A stretch of 64,000 nt of DNA from Sphingobium sp. BYY-5 (GCF_022758885.1 NZ_JALEBH010000001.1:62001-126000); one strand, 5' to 3'; shown: positions 28,176 through 36,975, counted from the stretch's first letter. The notes: generated by a model not told the origin, from the sequence alone. A program made the numbers and translations.

Positions 28176-28313
28176 TTAGTTCACGGTGGCGCGCGGGGCG
28201 GCGGCGGGGGAGGAGATACCGCGTATGCGCGCAATGTCGCGATCGACCATCAGGTCGGCGAGGGCTTCAACGATGCGCACGACGGCGGGGTCGAGAGGAC
28301 GGGGCGATGTCAT
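28176..28313 (-). CDS. Small 45-residue protein of the prophage early region, unknown
   Basis: The frame MTSPRPLDPAVVRIVEAL starts with AGGAAG about 9 bases upstream and stops at 28176. It is rich in hydrophobic and acidic residues with a Pro/Ala C-terminus. It lies between the GapR-like gene and the recombinase on the same strand. Similar short proteins accompany serine recombinases in sphingomonads; no function is known to me. A directionality factor would be a guess. Confidence 0.55.
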   Translation of the reverse strand: MTSPRPLDPAVVRIVEALADLMVDRDIARIRGISSPAAAPRATVN

Positions 28314-28396
28314 GAGATTTTCTTCCTGATGAAGGGGGCCGGGTCGATCTGTCGCCTTTGGACTACCGCCCGGCCAAAAATGTCGGGTGCCGATAA

Positions 28397-28639
28397 TCAA
28401 TCCATTCCCAACGCGGCGAGATAGGTCTGGAGGATTGCCTCCATTTCCTGCCGGTCATGAGGGGCCATCTTTCGTAGCCGGTAGATCTGGCGCATGATCT
28501 TGGGGTCGTAGCCGGTGGCTTTGCCTTCGAGATAGACGTCGCGAATGTCGTCGCTGATACCCTTCTTTTCTTCTTCCAGGCGTTCGATGCGCTCCATCAA
28601 CAGGCGCAGTTGGTCGGCGGCGGCATTTCCATTGCTCAT
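28397..28639 (-). CDS. DUF2312 / GapR-like DNA-binding protein
   Basis: The 80-residue protein from the ATG at 28637-28639 has a coiled-coil RLLMERIERLEEEKKGISDD followed by YDPKIMRQIYRLRKM, the DUF2312 signature. In Caulobacter, GapR of this family binds overtwisted DNA ahead of forks. A phage copy might aid replication or pack DNA. It is translationally coupled to the 32-residue gene upstream by an ATGA overlap. Confidence 0.85.
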   Translation of the reverse strand: MSNGNAAADQLRLLMERIERLEEEKKGISDDIRDVYLEGKATGYDPKIMRQIYRLRKMAPHDRQEMEAILQTYLAALGMD

Positions 28640-28734
28640 CGTGAGGTTCCTTTCGTGTTGGCGACCGCCCAAGCGATGATGAAGGGCGTGGCGAAAATGG
28701 CGGTGAGGATCAGGAGGATTTTGATCAGGCGCAT
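28636..28734 (-). CDS. 32-residue single-pass membrane peptide
   Basis: The frame MRLIKILLILTAIFATPFII continues to residue 32 and ends in a short polar tail (NTKGTSR). It consists almost wholly of one membrane helix. Its start lies within the last codons of the 136-residue gene upstream and its TGA overlaps the GapR-like ATG, so it sits in a chain of coupled genes. The tight packing is the best evidence that it is real. Confidence 0.6.
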   Translation of the reverse strand: MRLIKILLILTAIFATPFIIAWAVANTKGTSR

Positions 28735-29135
28735 CGACGGGCACCCTGCGCCTGTTCGTCTTGTTCGCAGCGCGTGCAGATGCCGGGTGTTTCGCGCGAC
28801 CAAGTCGCAAGGGCGCCCAGGCGATCGGGCTGGTCGGTATGAGCATCCCAACCGCAGCGTGCGCACAACGGCGGATGTTGATGCGGCGGAAGGTCGGCCA
28901 ATTGGCGATAAACATCAGCGCTGAACGGCATGGCGACCGAAAGGTCAGCTATCTGATGGAACCGAAGGCCCGGCGTCTCGATAGCGCGTAGGTGCCGCGC
29001 ATAGAGTTTTCCGCCAAGGATGGCTGCGACCTGTTCAATCGACAGGTCGGCAGCGTGACGCCGCATGACAACATAGTCCCAGGGATGGATGATCGGTGTT
29101 TCGATAGCGGAGCGAGGCAGATCGGGGTGACGCAT
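28725..29135 (-). CDS. Phage early-region protein with paired Cys motifs, unknown
   Basis: The 136-residue protein has an N-terminal helical region with an HTH-like character (SIEQVAAILGGKLYARHLRAIE). Its C-terminal half has CARCGWDAH and CTRCEQDEQ pairs spaced like a zinc-binding site. Together these suggest a small regulator or DNA-binding protein. It lies in the same leftward series as Ogr and the recombinase. No family was recognised. Confidence 0.6.
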   Translation of the reverse strand: MRHPDLPRSAIETPIIHPWDYVVMRRHAADLSIEQVAAILGGKLYARHLRAIETPGLRFHQIADLSVAMPFSADVYRQLADLPPHQHPPLCARCGWDAHTDQPDRLGALATWSRETPGICTRCEQDEQAQGARRCA

Positions 29136-29251
29136 GTTCGATACTCCTGGCGTTGGATACAGAGCGGGGCGTTCCGACGCAGAGGGTGCGACGGGTGCGA
29201 AAATTCGGTTCGGGGGGAGCAGGCTCGCGTGCCTGCTGACGTCTTAGCTGG

Positions 29252-29539
29252 TCACGGTGTCGGCGATCTGCCGGCGTTGGGCGGGCCATCATCATCGTTC
29301 GCGGCGGGGCCGAATGATGATATTGGCAGCGTTTCGAGAGGTTGCGCCACCAAGCTGGGCCGGATGGTCCGCAGGGGCGACATGCCAACGACGAAGGTGT
29401 GCCCACAGGCCATTTCGTTGCGGCAGTGGTAATAGACCTCCCGGTACATCAATGACAGTTTCACGCTCGATCGCGCGAAGCTGTCATTGCCGCAGGCGGG
29501 GCAGGACACACGGGGCATACGTCTGTTGTCAGCCGTCAC
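29252..29539 (-). CDS. Ogr/Delta-type zinc-finger late-gene activator
   Basis: The 95-residue protein has CPACG ... YHCRNEMACGHTF, the four-cysteine zinc finger of the P2 Ogr / P4 Delta family, followed by the conserved SPLRTIRPS segment. In P2 and relatives this protein recruits RNA polymerase at late promoters through a dyad element upstream of them. Three identical palindromes ahead of late gene blocks (44427, 49003, 60101) are its candidate sites. A C-terminal tail of about 30 residues is unlike P2 Ogr. It overlaps the upstream gene by four bases. Confidence 0.9.
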   Translation of the reverse strand: MTADNRRMPRVSCPACGNDSFARSSVKLSLMYREVYYHCRNEMACGHTFVVGMSPLRTIRPSLVAQPLETLPISSFGPAANDDDGPPNAGRSPTP

Positions 29540-29763
29540 GATCTCCCCCTTGCTCCCAATGCTTCCTCACTTTTGTTTCCCCCATGAACCTGCTCAGCGG
29601 CATTGTTGTGCTGGAAGGATTTGAGCCGACCCAGCAGGCGGGCCATGTAAGTGCTGGCCTCTTCCGTTTCGGCAATGGCGCGGTGGATGTCGGTCAGGGA
29701 CGCGCCGGGCTGCATCACATGGATGCTGCCAAAGACATCGAAGACGTTCCATTTGTGAGCCAT
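29536..29763 (-). CDS. First gene of the prophage early operon, unknown 75-residue protein
   Basis: Read from the ATG at 29761-29763, the protein is MAHKWNVFDVFGSIHVMQPG and continues with a helical TDIHRAIAETEEASTYMARLL segment. It starts 8 bases from a 21-base operator-like palindrome, and its stop overlaps the Ogr gene's start. Its place opposite the repressor is that of Cox or an early regulator in P2-like phages, but no HTH is evident. Confidence 0.65.
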   Translation of the reverse strand: MAHKWNVFDVFGSIHVMQPGASLTDIHRAIAETEEASTYMARLLGRLKSFQHNNAAEQVHGGNKSEEALGARGRS

Positions 29764-29770
29764 GGGCAGG

Positions 29771-29833
29771 TTGTGCGAAAATTTCCCACAATATGCAAGG
29801 CAATTATTCCGTGATACTTTGTGCGAAAATTTC
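29771..29833. promoter_or_regulatory. Repressor operator region between the divergent early operon and the repressor
   Basis: The 15-mer TTGTGCGAAAATTTC occurs at 29771-29785 and again at 29819-29833. The first copy is part of a 21-base imperfect palindrome (29771-29791, TTGTG...CACAA). The second lies 13 bases before the repressor ATG. This is the geometry of an immunity operator controlling both divergent transcripts. Confidence 0.75.
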
Positions 29834-29846
29834 GGATGGTACACGT

Positions 29847-30383
29847 ATGGAACATGTGAGCATTCGGCTGAGAGATTTGCGGAAGGCGGCGGCACCGCGT
29901 TTAACCGTGCGTGCTATGGCCGCCGCTCTGGATTTGCCGCTGGGAACATATGCGTTTTATGAAGCGCCGGCTAAGTTTAAAAAGGCAGCACTGCCTTTAG
30001 ATTTGACGAGGAACATTGCTGCCGTCCTTGCGCGCCATGGTGTCGATTCTGCTGAGGTGATGAAGCTGGCGGGCCTCAAAGATGCGGAAGCAGAACCGGA
30101 AGCGCGGGAAATTGAGGCCGCGCGTCCCGCGTTTCAGTTTGTGTCGCTTCCCGTCGCTCTTCCTAGTGAAGCCGCGCTTGCTGATATGTTTGAAAGCTTG
30201 TTGGTGCTGGTGCCAAAGGGAGCGACGCGGGCCGAAGCCGCACGAATTCTCGCTCAGCGGCTTCCATCTGGTTTTGCAGCGATCGGACCTGCCGTGTTCG
30301 ATCAGGGCACGGTTCCATTGATTGGAGGCGTAGCAGCTCCTCGAGCTTCCGCCAAAGATCATCACGGGCCTGCACAATCGTAG
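29847..30383 (+). CDS. XRE-like phage repressor (immunity) protein
   Basis: The 178-residue product from the ATG at 29847 has an N-terminal HTH-type region (LRDLRKAAAPRLTVRAMAAALDLPLGTYAFYEA). The C-terminal half has the ARILAQRLPSGFAAIGP segment seen in sphingomonad prophage repressors. No LexA-like Ser-Lys catalytic pair is evident, so it would not be RecA-cleaved. It is divergent from the early operon across two operator repeats. An upstream in-frame start at 29793 would cover the operator and is unlikely. Confidence 0.75.
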   Translation: MEHVSIRLRDLRKAAAPRLTVRAMAAALDLPLGTYAFYEAPAKFKKAALPLDLTRNIAAVLARHGVDSAEVMKLAGLKDAEAEPEAREIEAARPAFQFVSLPVALPSEAALADMFESLLVLVPKGATRAEAARILAQRLPSGFAAIGPAVFDQGTVPLIGGVAAPRASAKDHHGPAQS

Positions 30384-30631
30384 CGCAGCGCACGCTGCAC
30401 TGCTGGCAAGCAAATTCACATCCTGGCGTAAATCGGAAGATACTCCTGCTCAATCCGTCATTCCCTATTTCGTTCTTGATTCGTTCCGTTTTTGACTAAA
30501 ACGGATCAAGTGGGAAAGGGTTAACGGGCGGGAGAAAATTTCCTTGTAGACGAGGGGTTTGGCTTTGCCGAAGGCATGGCTTCGTTTAGGATAGCAGCTA
30601 TTGCCCCGCCCGTGGCAAGGCACATGCTCTC

Positions 30632-30899
30632 CTACGGGATGATAGAGACATAGCTGACCGTCTCAACGCCGGCCAGAATGGAGCATGTACCAGTGCCGAT
30701 GATGTTCAACATATTCTTGTTGTAGAATGCAGTGATGATCGATGCGGCAAGGCCCTGCCCGGTGGGCGTGGCCATGTCGATTACCCATTGATCGGTCGCA
30801 CTTCCTGAGACGCAGGAAGCCTTTGGCCTTACCAAGCGGGCGCATATAGAGCCCGCTTTCAACGGCACGGTCGGACATGGGCATTTCTCGCGATATCAT
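30632..30899 (-). pseudogene. Decayed secreted-protein gene (frameshifted remnant)
   Basis: Two overlapping frames each look like part of one protein. The frame from 30899 gives AVESGLYMRPLGKAKGFLRLR; the other continues SGSATDQWVIDMATPTGQ and ends ETVSYVSIIP at the stop at 30632. Joining them needs one frameshift near 30800-30815. The pattern (W-x-x-D, TPTGQ, GTGTCS) recalls small secreted B-subunit-like proteins. The rest of 30384-31053 shows no other gene. Confidence 0.45.
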
Positions 30900-31053
30900 G
30901 TATCGCGAGCAGAATGGGCTCCGCTCGTAAGGCCAAGCTCGGGGTGCATTACACTAACGAATATGTGGCGTGGCACCGTGGCAAAGCTGCTTCCAATCCG
31001 ATCCGCGGCCTGGCTGCAAATGATATCAACATTTATGGATTTAGGGGTATGCC

Positions 31054-31647
31054 TCATGGGACAAAGCCCAAGGACTGGACATAGGCATAGCCATAATTTG
31101 TGCATTCCGCCATGTTGGCGGTAACCAGATGATCTGTATCGCTTGCCCGGAAGCAGCGATGCAGTTCGGTCAGACCCGCTGCGTTCGAGGCGGCCGAATA
31201 GCCGAGAATGCCCTCCACCGTCTGTCCTTCGCAGTTGCTGGAGGCGGTGACAAAATGATTGCCCCCAGCCGCATCGTAGCAGCGATAGAGGGCGTAGCGC
31301 CCTGAACCCCCCGAAGTATAAAGATAGAAGGTGGGACCGGCTGCATCCATGCCGGCATTATGCCCCTCCATAAAGCCGAGCGTATAAAAATGGCCGCGGC
31401 TTGGCTCGAAAAAGGTAAAAACCGGGCGCTTTGTTGCATCAGCCTTCGCTACAAAGACGACAGAACGGTTGTCCGCCTTGTCATAGAGATAGATGGAGGT
31501 GGTGATCGCCGCAGGCCCCCTATCCGATACCGCGCCTACCAGCCGGCCCAGCTCGTCATAGCCATAGGTGAGCGTCTCGGCGCGCGCGACGCTCGCACAA
31601 AGCGATAGAACAGCCAATGCTACAGCCGATGCAAGAAAATGACGCAT
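31054..31647 (-). CDS. Secreted YD-repeat / DUF5648 protein
   Basis: The 197-residue product starts MRHFLASAVALAVLSLCASV, a signal peptide ending VARA. It has one RHS-type YD repeat (LTYGYDELGRLVGAVSDRG) followed by a repeated YLY/HxV/C module (FFEPSRGHFYTLGF, LYRCYDAAGGNHFVTA, LHRCFRASDTDHLVTA), the DUF5648 pattern. It is a small extracellular protein that resembles the C-terminal end of a larger RHS protein. It diverges from the next gene. Upstream in-frame starts exist but would hide the signal peptide. Confidence 0.72.
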   Translation of the reverse strand: MRHFLASAVALAVLSLCASVARAETLTYGYDELGRLVGAVSDRGPAAITTSIYLYDKADNRSVVFVAKADATKRPVFTFFEPSRGHFYTLGFMEGHNAGMDAAGPTFYLYTSGGSGRYALYRCYDAAGGNHFVTASSNCEGQTVEGILGYSAASNAAGLTELHRCFRASDTDHLVTANMAECTNYGYAYVQSLGFVP

Positions 31648-31926
31648 AAACCCCCGGAGTCTTGACGGATACGCAAGACGATCGATCATAATTTCTCGAC
31701 TCTTTCTGTCCATGTCAATGGCTTTCCTACCACCGGAAAGATAGCTTCTTGTAAATAAAATAAAATCATGTGTGCTCCGGCTCTTCGCCTGGAATATAAG
31801 CGCTTTGATCGCAGGAGTGGGATGGCTCGTAATCCGATTTATTGTTGCATAAGCGATAATCCACTGGCACCGTAACAATATATCTCTCTGGCACGGGCCA
31901 GGGAATCGCTTTGTGGGGGCCATAAG

Positions 31927-32469
31927 GTGTTCGGATTATTTTTGATTGCCGCGCAGGCGGCAACGGGCGTTGCTGCGCCGGTGCAATGCCAGATCATTGC
32001 GGAGAAGGAAGAAGCGGCCACGCTTCTGATCGGCGTGTGCGGCGAGCAGGCCGTGATGCTGGGATCAGCCACGACCTACGAGAGCGCAGCACATGCGGGC
32101 ACGGGCGCGGTCGTCGCGGTGGTGCACCGCCTTGAAGGTACGCAGGTGTTGATGGTGCGGCCCGGGCAAGAGGGAAGCGCCTTCCTGGAGAATGTGACGG
32201 GCGACCTTGCAAGGCAGGCGGGGCGATCGGCGGACGCCGGACTCGGTGACTTGACCGTCGACCTTTCGCGCTTTGCCGGGAACGGCATAATAGGGCTGAC
32301 CGGTGCGACTGTTGCGAGCAGAAATATAGCTGCGCAGACTGCGCCGGCGCTGGGCGGACTCTCCATCGAAACATGGGTTGCCGATGAGGCAGCGCGGCGC
32401 GCCTTGCCGAAGGAGGAGCCTCGGGTGGTCGAGGTAATAGCGGAAGGTCGGGGGCCTGAGGCGCAGTGA
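31927..32469 (+). CDS. Exported protein of unknown function preceding the RHS gene
   Basis: The 180-residue frame begins at a GTG with a hydrophobic, signal-like start (MFGLFLIAAQAATGVAAP). The body is soluble, with Ala/Gly-rich sequence and no recognised domain. It overlaps or abuts the long RHS gene, so the two are likely co-transcribed. The start is uncertain because the GTG lacks a clear ribosome-binding site. Confidence 0.6.
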   Translation: MFGLFLIAAQAATGVAAPVQCQIIAEKEEAATLLIGVCGEQAVMLGSATTYESAAHAGTGAVVAVVHRLEGTQVLMVRPGQEGSAFLENVTGDLARQAGRSADAGLGDLTVDLSRFAGNGIIGLTGATVASRNIAAQTAPALGGLSIETWVADEAARRALPKEEPRVVEVIAEGRGPEAQ

Positions 32470-32492
32470 TGGATATTCGGGGGAAAGGTGAA

Positions 32493-35400
32493 ATGATGCG
32501 TTACTGGCTCGCCATGCTGGCTGCGCTCGGGATCGTGGCGGCAAATGCTGCCCAGGCACAGGAGGTCGCGCCACCTCCGCCCTCCAGGATCAGTATCGAT
32601 GGTAATTCGGTGAATCTCATGACCGGTCAACTCATTTCCGATGTCACGGACTTATCGATTGGACCTAGGAATCATCATGGGCTCCAATGGAATCGGCAAT
32701 GGGTTTCGACCGGATGGGGACCAAGCAGCATTCCGCGCATTAATGGAAGTAGCGAAACGGTTACTGTAACGTTCCAAGGAAAAAGCACCGTTTTCATTTG
32801 GAATGGAGCGGATTACAAACCTGAAGATCCAGATGGATCGAAATTGGATCTTGATAGAACTGTATTTACAACGCCCGATGGAACGAGAGTCAATTTTTAC
32901 CCTGACCAATCAGCCATTGGGATATATGCCGGCTCCAATCTCGGCCGTGTGACGTCTGTCGTATTCCCCGATGGGACAGAGCATCTTTACAGTTACGACC
33001 TTGGCTCCTTTCAAACTTGTTTCCCTGGGGGATGCGTTAACGCGCCTGTTTTCCGGCCAAAAGCTATAACTACTTCTATCGGTTATCAGATAAGACTAAA
33101 ATATATATCTGATATTTTAACTGATAGAAACAGTTTAAATAACTGGTCGACTATAACTCGCATAACCGCACTCAATAATGCTATCGATTACTGTAACCCA
33201 ACAGGAAATTGTACACCCTCATCTACTTGGCCATATGTCACCTATGCCGGCTCCAGTACACTGGTCTCATCCGTAACGGATGCAGCTGGTCGTGTGACTA
33301 ACTACAGCTATGCAGGAAGCCGCCTTTCGGCAATTCGCATTCCCGACGCTGCTGTAAACACGGCGGAGGTCACCTATGATGGCTCTGGCAAGGTAGCGAC
33401 GGTGAAGCAGGCGGGTCAGACGTGGAGTTACAGCTATGGCGCTGGCAGCACGACGGTCACGGATCCGCTGGGCCACCCGCGCTCGATCGGCTTCAACGCG
33501 AGCAGCTTGTTGAAGACATCCGAGACGAACGAGAATGGCTATACGACCAACTTCGAATATTGCACGGTCAATGACGCGACCTGCCGGATCAACCTTCTCA
33601 AGAAGGTGACGATGCCGGAGAGCAATTCGGCCAGCTATGAATATGACACGCGCGGCAATGTCACGAAGACGGTGCTGACGCCCAAGTCCGGTTCGGGCAA
33701 TCCGGCCTTCGCGGCCTATCAGGCGACCTTTCCTTCGAGCTGTAGCAACCAGAAGACCTGCAACCAGCCGACAACCACCACGGATCAGGCAGGACAGGTC
33801 TCAAATTACGAATATGACGACAGCTCGGGCATGGTGAGCAAGGTCACCGCGCCCGCGCCTGCGGCTGGTCAAGCGCGTCCTGAGAGCCGCACGACCTTCG
33901 TCAACTTGCAGGCCTGGGTGAAGGATGCCTCGGGCGCGCTGGTGCCAGGATCGGCCGTGACGCGTTATCCCCTGACCATCTCGACCTGCGCAACCGGCAG
34001 CGCGCCGTCATGTGTGGGTACGGCCGCCGAAACGGTCGTCGAATATGCCTATCAAGGCGGGCCAACCACAGGGGCCAACATGCTGGTGGTTTGGCGTAAG
34101 GTCCGATCCGGCAATAATGATCCCGGCCAACTTCAGACGGTCAATTTCGGTTATGACGATATCGGAAACGTCACGAGCCAGACCGACGGCCTCGGCAACG
34201 CCATGCAGATGCGCTACAACAAGGCCCGCCAGATCGAGAGCCGCTGGACGCCCGATCCGGATGGAGCGGGCTCGAGGCGCCCGCGGATCGAGTTGATCCA
34301 CTATGGCGCCTATGGCTTGCCGGATTCTGTCACGTTCGGTACGGTTGATTACAACGGTACTAATTTCGCCGCGTTGCAATATTATTTCCCCTATTATGAC
34401 GGCTATGGCCGGAAGATTTACGATCGCATTCACGCGAACAATGTTGATTATGCGCTGACCCAAACCAGCTACGATGCGCTGGGCCGCGTGGATTGCGTTG
34501 CACAGCGCATGAACCCTGCCAATTATGGTGCGCAATATGGATCAGGCTCTCCCGCCTCGGCCTGCACGCACAGCAGTGCGGGCAGCAATGGCCAGGACCG
34601 GATCACCAAATATATATGGGAATGGGCCGGCGCGCTCGATCGGACGATCAGCGGCTATGGCACGCCAGCACAGCGGGACGACGCGCATTATCAGCGCAAC
34701 CTGAACGGCTCTGTGATCCGTGCGGTGGACGGCAAGGGCAATGTGACCTCCTATGAATATGACGGTCACGACCGGCTGCTGCGGACCTGCTTCAACGCGA
34801 CGACCTGCAACAGCGGGGCAGCGGACAAGTTCCTCTACACCTATGGCACGAGCGGCAATGACACCGGGCGGATCATCCGCAAGGGGCTGCGCGGGCATTC
34901 GGAAGCGGTCTATACCGAATATAGCTATGATGCGCTGGGTCGGGTCACCAACACCAATTATCCGGGCGACGGCTTCTTCGATCAGGATGTGAGCTACAGC
35001 TACGACAATTTCGGACGGATGACCCGGGCGCTGGACGCCAACACCCATTATGTCTCCTACAGCTATGATGCGCTGGGTCGGGTGACGAGCCAGGGCGACC
35101 AGGCCCAGTCCCTCACCATGCAATATGATGCTGCGGGACGGCGCACGCGGCTGACGTGGAACGACGGCTTCTATGTGACCTATGAATATGATCTCACTGG
35201 CGCGCTGAGATATATACGCGAGAATGGCAGTGCAGCCTTGGCCACATTTGGTTACGGCGACTGGGGCCAGCGTACCTCGATCACGCTCGGCAATGGCGCC
35301 AGGACCAACTATGGTTATACCGGCCCGAACCTGACGGATTTCAATATCTACCCCTCCAGCACGAACACGAGCTACGATCAGAAGATCGATCTTCAATATA

Positions 35401-36728
35401 ATGCGGCCGGACAGATCACGACGCGGATCAGTTCCAACGACAGCTATGCCTGGAATGGGGCAGTCAACACGACGCGCGTCTATCAGACCAACGCGCTCAA
35501 CCAATATAGCCAGGTCGGGTCGATCACGCCCAGCTATGACGTCAAGGGCAATCTGAGCAAGGCGGGCGGCGACACCTTCGCCTATAATGTCAACAATGCG
35601 CTGGTGACGTCGAGCAACGGCACGCAACTCTATCAGGACCCCGTGGGCCGGATGAAGCTGGTGGGCAACGGCACGACCTGGCGGGCATTCGAATATGACG
35701 GCCCGCATGTCGTGAGCGAGCGCCGATCGAGCGACCAGGCGATCCAGCATCGCTACGTCTTCGGACCGGATGACGACCAACCGCTGGTGTGGTACGACTA
35801 TTCATCGGGCAGCCTGGTCAAGAAGTTCCTGTCGGCCGACGAGCGCGGCTCGATTGTGGCGGTGACCAATAGCAGCGGCGGGGTCATGAAGATCAACAGC
35901 TATGACGAGTTCGGCATCCCCGCCAGCGGCAATATGGGCATGTTCCAATATACCGGCCAGGCCTGGATACCCGAACTGGGCATGTACAACTACAAGAGCC
36001 GCATCTACTCCCCCACCCTCGGCAGGTTCCTCCAGACCGATCCCATCGGATACGGCGACGGCATGAACTGGTATAACTATGTCGGGGGAGATCCGGTTAA
36101 CGCGCGTGACCCTAGTGGGCTGGCGTGCAAATCGCAAAACTGCAATGGTCCTGGCGAATCGATCGAGGTGAAGGCATCATGCCGCGGTGCTTCATGCGAT
36201 CCGTTTTTCATGGGAATGGGCTCGCAGACGCTCATTCCATTCCTGAGTGAGCCAGGGCCATTCGATACCCCGATTAAATATGAACCCGTCCGAACGCCGC
36301 AAAGTGCGAAAATCCCGGCCTGCGAGTTATCATGGCTGTCAGGCCAGTTAAGTTCTGTCGGCGCTGATGCCAGCGAATTGGGCGACATCACATTTCATAA
36401 TGGTTTGCCGCCTTTGGGAAGCGGTAACATATTAACTGATTTGGCTTTCAATAATGCCGGAGCGGTCACCAACGGTAACGACATATATGTCAACACCAAC
36501 TTCTCTACATTTAGTGCTCCGGGAAACCGACTTCATTATGAAGAGATATTTCACGCTGTTCAGTTCAAGATGCTCGACAAGGCAGGCTTTTATGCGACTT
36601 ACGGACTAAGTTCCTTGATGCAGGGTTTGATGGGCAATGATGCCTACAACGACAATATTCTTGAAAGCACCGCAAAGAAGGCCGCCAAAGCATTGGAGCG
36701 TCGATACGCTAGGGACAAGCCTTGCTAG
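32493..36728 (+). CDS. Secreted RHS/YD-repeat protein with a variable C-terminal (putative toxin) domain
   Basis: From the ATG after GGGAAAGG the product is about 1411 residues with a signal peptide (MMRYWLAMLAALGIVA ... AQA). Dozens of YD repeats (such as SYEYDGHDRLLRTC and YSYDALGRVT) run to the core end motif DPIGYGDGMNWYNYVGGDPV ... DPSGL. About 200 residues follow, in visibly lower-GC DNA. They contain RLHYEEIFHAVQF, close to a HExxH zincin but with Glu replacing the first His. This is the polymorphic-toxin layout: a secreted RHS shell with an exchangeable tip. It is cargo in the prophage, between early and late genes. Confidence 0.88.
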   Translation: MMRYWLAMLAALGIVAANAAQAQEVAPPPPSRISIDGNSVNLMTGQLISDVTDLSIGPRNHHGLQWNRQWVSTGWGPSSIPRINGSSETVTVTFQGKSTVFIWNGADYKPEDPDGSKLDLDRTVFTTPDGTRVNFYPDQSAIGIYAGSNLGRVTSVVFPDGTEHLYSYDLGSFQTCFPGGCVNAPVFRPKAITTSIGYQIRLKYISDILTDRNSLNNWSTITRITALNNAIDYCNPTGNCTPSSTWPYVTYAGSSTLVSSVTDAAGRVTNYSYAGSRLSAIRIPDAAVNTAEVTYDGSGKVATVKQAGQTWSYSYGAGSTTVTDPLGHPRSIGFNASSLLKTSETNENGYTTNFEYCTVNDATCRINLLKKVTMPESNSASYEYDTRGNVTKTVLTPKSGSGNPAFAAYQATFPSSCSNQKTCNQPTTTTDQAGQVSNYEYDDSSGMVSKVTAPAPAAGQARPESRTTFVNLQAWVKDASGALVPGSAVTRYPLTISTCATGSAPSCVGTAAETVVEYAYQGGPTTGANMLVVWRKVRSGNNDPGQLQTVNFGYDDIGNVTSQTDGLGNAMQMRYNKARQIESRWTPDPDGAGSRRPRIELIHYGAYGLPDSVTFGTVDYNGTNFAALQYYFPYYDGYGRKIYDRIHANNVDYALTQTSYDALGRVDCVAQRMNPANYGAQYGSGSPASACTHSSAGSNGQDRITKYIWEWAGALDRTISGYGTPAQRDDAHYQRNLNGSVIRAVDGKGNVTSYEYDGHDRLLRTCFNATTCNSGAADKFLYTYGTSGNDTGRIIRKGLRGHSEAVYTEYSYDALGRVTNTNYPGDGFFDQDVSYSYDNFGRMTRALDANTHYVSYSYDALGRVTSQGDQAQSLTMQYDAAGRRTRLTWNDGFYVTYEYDLTGALRYIRENGSAALATFGYGDWGQRTSITLGNGARTNYGYTGPNLTDFNIYPSSTNTSYDQKIDLQYNAAGQITTRISSNDSYAWNGAVNTTRVYQTNALNQYSQVGSITPSYDVKGNLSKAGGDTFAYNVNNALVTSSNGTQLYQDPVGRMKLVGNGTTWRAFEYDGPHVVSERRSSDQAIQHRYVFGPDDDQPLVWYDYSSGSLVKKFLSADERGSIVAVTNSSGGVMKINSYDEFGIPASGNMGMFQYTGQAWIPELGMYNYKSRIYSPTLGRFLQTDPIGYGDGMNWYNYVGGDPVNARDPSGLACKSQNCNGPGESIEVKASCRGASCDPFFMGMGSQTLIPFLSEPGPFDTPIKYEPVRTPQSAKIPACELSWLSGQLSSVGADASELGDITFHNGLPPLGSGNILTDLAFNNAGAVTNGNDIYVNTNFSTFSAPGNRLHYEEIFHAVQFKMLDKAGFYATYGLSSLMQGLMGNDAYNDNILESTAKKAAKALERRYARDKPC

Positions 36729-36753
36729 GTAGTGACCGTTGCGGAGATATGAT

Positions 36754-36975
36754 ATGAGTATCGGCAAAATCGTTTTGATAACATTGATATTTTTATGCTT
36801 TGCCTTTATCTTCTTTGTAGGCTCTATGATGGGGGATTGCGGTCCTTCGATCAGTGATATCGTTTGTTCTGCCCAAAAAACCCATACAGCTCGGATGAGA
36901 CTGGCCTTCGTCGGAATAGCGTATTTGGTTGCTATCTTTCTGGTCGTAAGGTCGAAGCGCGACAAAGACCTTTGA
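36754..36975 (+). CDS. Small two-helix membrane protein behind the RHS gene (candidate immunity protein)
   Basis: The 73-residue product from the ATG after GCGGAG (MSIGKIVLITLIFLCFAFIF) has two membrane segments, a short loop with two cysteines (GDCGPSISDIVC) and a basic tail (RSKRDKDL). It lies 25 bases past the RHS stop in the same AT-richer tract, the normal place for a polymorphic-toxin immunity gene. No family was recognised, so immunity is inferred from position only. Confidence 0.6.
   Translation: MSIGKIVLITLIFLCFAFIFFVGSMMGDCGPSISDIVCSAQKTHTARMRLAFVGIAYLVAIFLVVRSKRDKDL

Noticed and set aside
30163..30453. Minus-strand open frame with Cys-rich start and helical middle opposite the repressor gene
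   Set aside because: It covers the repressor's coding strand, has no good ribosome-binding site, and the plus-strand frame matches known repressor-like sequence better.
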